A stretch of 6,893 nt of DNA from an uncultured Clostridia bacterium (lineage in GTDB: Bacteria; Bacillota; Clostridia; Oscillospirales; Acutalibacteraceae), in assembly GCA_946633275.1 (NCBI GenBank), contig CAMPAT010000037.1:1-6893 (forward strand). Direction: 5' to 3'. Below are positions 5,746-6,893 of this stretch, in pieces. Position numbers and translations under genes: made by a program. Below the pieces are notes generated by a model, which was given only the letters and a program-made list of their open reading frames with translations, did not search any database and was not told the DNA's origin. Every line of letters starts with the position of its first letter. The stretch's first letter is position 1.

Positions 5746-6644
5746 TGAAACTGCTTTTGACCGGTGCTTTCAAGTACACAGACGAGCAAATTGAATATAT
5801 CAAATCGCTTGGACACGAAATTGTTTTTGTTCAGGACGAGCGTGAAACGATTGAATTTGACGTAAGAGATATTGAGGGCGTAATCTGCAATGGATTGTTC
5901 CTTTATACACCGATTGAGAAGTTCACAAGCTTGAAGTGTATTCAGTTAACGAGCGCCGGGTTCGACCGCGTACCGATGGATTACATTGAAGAACACGGTA
6001 TTGAGCTGCATAATGCTAAAGGCGTTTACAGCATACCGATGGCAGAGTTCGCCGTGTGCGGCGTTCTTGAGCTTTATAAGCAATCAAAGTTTTTCTTTGA
6101 GAATCAAAAAGCTCATAAATGGGAAAAGCACAGAGGACTTCTCGAACTTGCAGGAAAAGAAATCTGCATAATCGGAGCAGGCGACATCGGAACACAGGTT
6201 GCAAAACGATTTAAGGCGTTTGATACAACGGTTATCGGAATTGACCTTTATCCAAATGAAAATGAATATTTTGATAAGGTTTTACCGCTCACGGAAATTG
6301 ATAACAGACTTAAGTCTGCCGATGTGGTAATTCTCACATTACCCTTAACAGAAGACAACAAAGGCTTCTTCGACGAATCAAAGTTTGACTTGATGAAGCA
6401 ATCGGCAATATTTGTAAATATTGCCCGAGGCAAGCTCGTAAATGAGCAAGATTTAATTTCAGCACTTAATAGCGGAACAATCGCAGGCGCAGTCCTTGAC
6501 GTTTTTGACGAAGAACCGCTTTCACCCAACAGCGAATTATGGGAGATGCAAAATGTAATCCTCACCCCGCATAACTCATTTGTAGCTGAAAGTAATTTTT
6601 TTAAGATGTTCAAATGTATTGAACACAATGTTTTTAGGCGGTAG
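5745..6644 (+). CDS. D-isomer-specific 2-hydroxyacid dehydrogenase
   Basis: A 299-residue NAD-dependent oxidoreductase that interconverts a 2-keto acid and a D-2-hydroxy acid. The substrate domain shows TSAGFD (69-74) and NAKGVYSIPMAEFAV (90-104). The Rossmann fold shows GAGDIG (144-149) with D167 at the end of the next strand, which favours NAD over NADP. The catalytic triad is in place: R228 in NIARGK, E257 in DEEP, H276 in TPHNSF. It is somewhat shorter than the usual 310-330 residues: it stops after EHNVFRR, where relatives often continue for a dozen or so residues. Coupled by a one-base overlap to the aldolase gene, it could reduce the aldolase product or supply its substrate; glycerate, lactate or a sugar-acid are possible. 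Its final two Arg codons form the ribosome binding site of the next gene. The family is firm, the substrate unassigned. Confidence 0.92.
   Translation: MKLLLTGAFKYTDEQIEYIKSLGHEIVFVQDERETIEFDVRDIEGVICNGLFLYTPIEKFTSLKCIQLTSAGFDRVPMDYIEEHGIELHNAKGVYSIPMAEFAVCGVLELYKQSKFFFENQKAHKWEKHRGLLELAGKEICIIGAGDIGTQVAKRFKAFDTTVIGIDLYPNENEYFDKVLPLTEIDNRLKSADVVILTLPLTEDNKGFFDESKFDLMKQSAIFVNIARGKLVNEQDLISALNSGTIAGAVLDVFDEEPLSPNSELWEMQNVILTPHNSFVAESNFFKMFKCIEHNVFRR
6636..6641 (+). promoter_or_regulatory. Ribosome binding site that supports a TTG start
   Basis: AGGCGG, one mismatch from AGGAGG, lies eight bases before the TTG at 6650 and is made from the last two sense codons of the dehydrogenase. A stop codon (TAA, 6647-6649) sits just before the TTG in the same frame and the first in-frame ATG is at 6743, so this site argues for TTG initiation. 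Confidence 0.6.
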
Positions 6645-6649
6645 TTTAA

Positions 6650-6893
6650 TTGGATATTAAATCTATAGTTGAAAATGATTCGGAATTAAGAAAGTATTTA
6701 TTTGTACGAGGCTTTCTAATATCTTCTAACGATTCAATTAATATGAATACGTTTCCGTTCTATGATAACTGGAATACTGACAATATATCTGGTACACCGT
6801 ATAAGATTTATTGTCATAGTAAACAGTCTTACTATATTTTTGAAAACGAAAATTGTACCGTTGTTTTAGTTGGTCATGCGTATAATCCATTTA
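6650..6893 (+). CDS. Partial glycan-operon protein, possibly asparagine-synthase-like (3' end cut by window)
   Basis: An open frame runs from a TTG at 6650 to the window edge, giving 81 residues. The protein begins (M)DIKSIVENDSELRKYLFVRG and continues with FPFYDNW (about residues 35-41), a YYIFENENCT segment and VLVGHAYNPF at the end. The GHAYNPF segment and the strand pattern before it remind me of N-terminal domains of asparagine-synthase-related proteins in capsule clusters. No N-terminal Cys nucleophile is seen, so glutamine hydrolysis would not be expected. This match is from memory and weak. The start is set at TTG because a stop codon directly precedes it and the residues before the first Met (codon 32) look like real protein, with an AGGCGG site at proper distance. 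It lies five bases after the dehydrogenase stop and so belongs to the same operon. Confidence 0.6.
   Translation, partial: MDIKSIVENDSELRKYLFVRGFLISSNDSINMNTFPFYDNWNTDNISGTPYKIYCHSKQSYYIFENENCTVVLVGHAYNPF

Overview
The window looks like chromosomal DNA from a Gram-positive clostridial Firmicute, probably a gut-type relative of the Ruminococcaceae/Oscillospiraceae. The grounds are A/T-rich spacers, AAAGGAG-type ribosome binding sites, consensus sigma-A promoters, hairpin-plus-T terminators, and a gene mix (FliB-type Fe-S protein beside a tiny Cys-tailed protein wrongly named 'Hsp90' in such genomes) that I associate with that group. The taxonomic call is inference. All eight genes read left to right and coding density is high.

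Region 1 (1-2682) is the 3' part of an operon whose beginning lies off the left edge. It holds the C-terminal two thirds of murC (peptidoglycan precursor synthesis), a CYTH-domain triphosphate tunnel protein, a FliB-like Fe-S protein with eight conserved-looking cysteines, and a 111-residue protein ending in a CxCxxC cluster. Successive genes overlap by 8, 4 and 4 bases, so translation is probably coupled. A strong hairpin terminator closes the unit.

Region 2 (2683-4186) is a single-gene unit with its own extended -10 promoter, a strong ribosome binding site, one ArsB/NhaD-type membrane transporter and its own terminator.

Region 3 (4187-6893) is the start of a surface-polysaccharide operon that runs off the right edge. 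A fully consensus promoter, whose -35 box lies inside an inverted repeat, drives a PglC/WcaJ-type phosphoglycosyl transferase. It is followed, with one-base overlaps, by an HpcH/HpaI-type aldolase and a D-2-hydroxyacid dehydrogenase. After a 5-base gap comes a TTG-initiated partial gene that may be an asparagine-synthase-like glycan protein. The transferase should load the first sugar phosphate on undecaprenyl phosphate. The aldolase and dehydrogenase are suited to making or processing a 2-keto/2-hydroxy acid, possibly a carboxylic substituent of the glycan.

The most interesting points are the aldolase/dehydrogenase pair locked to a priming glycosyltransferase, the Tyr in place of the usual catalytic His in the aldolase, the Fe-S protein plus Cys-tailed small protein pair, and the repeat around the glycan promoter. 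No stretch longer than 300 bases lacks a gene. I see no tRNA, rRNA, CRISPR array or insertion sequence.
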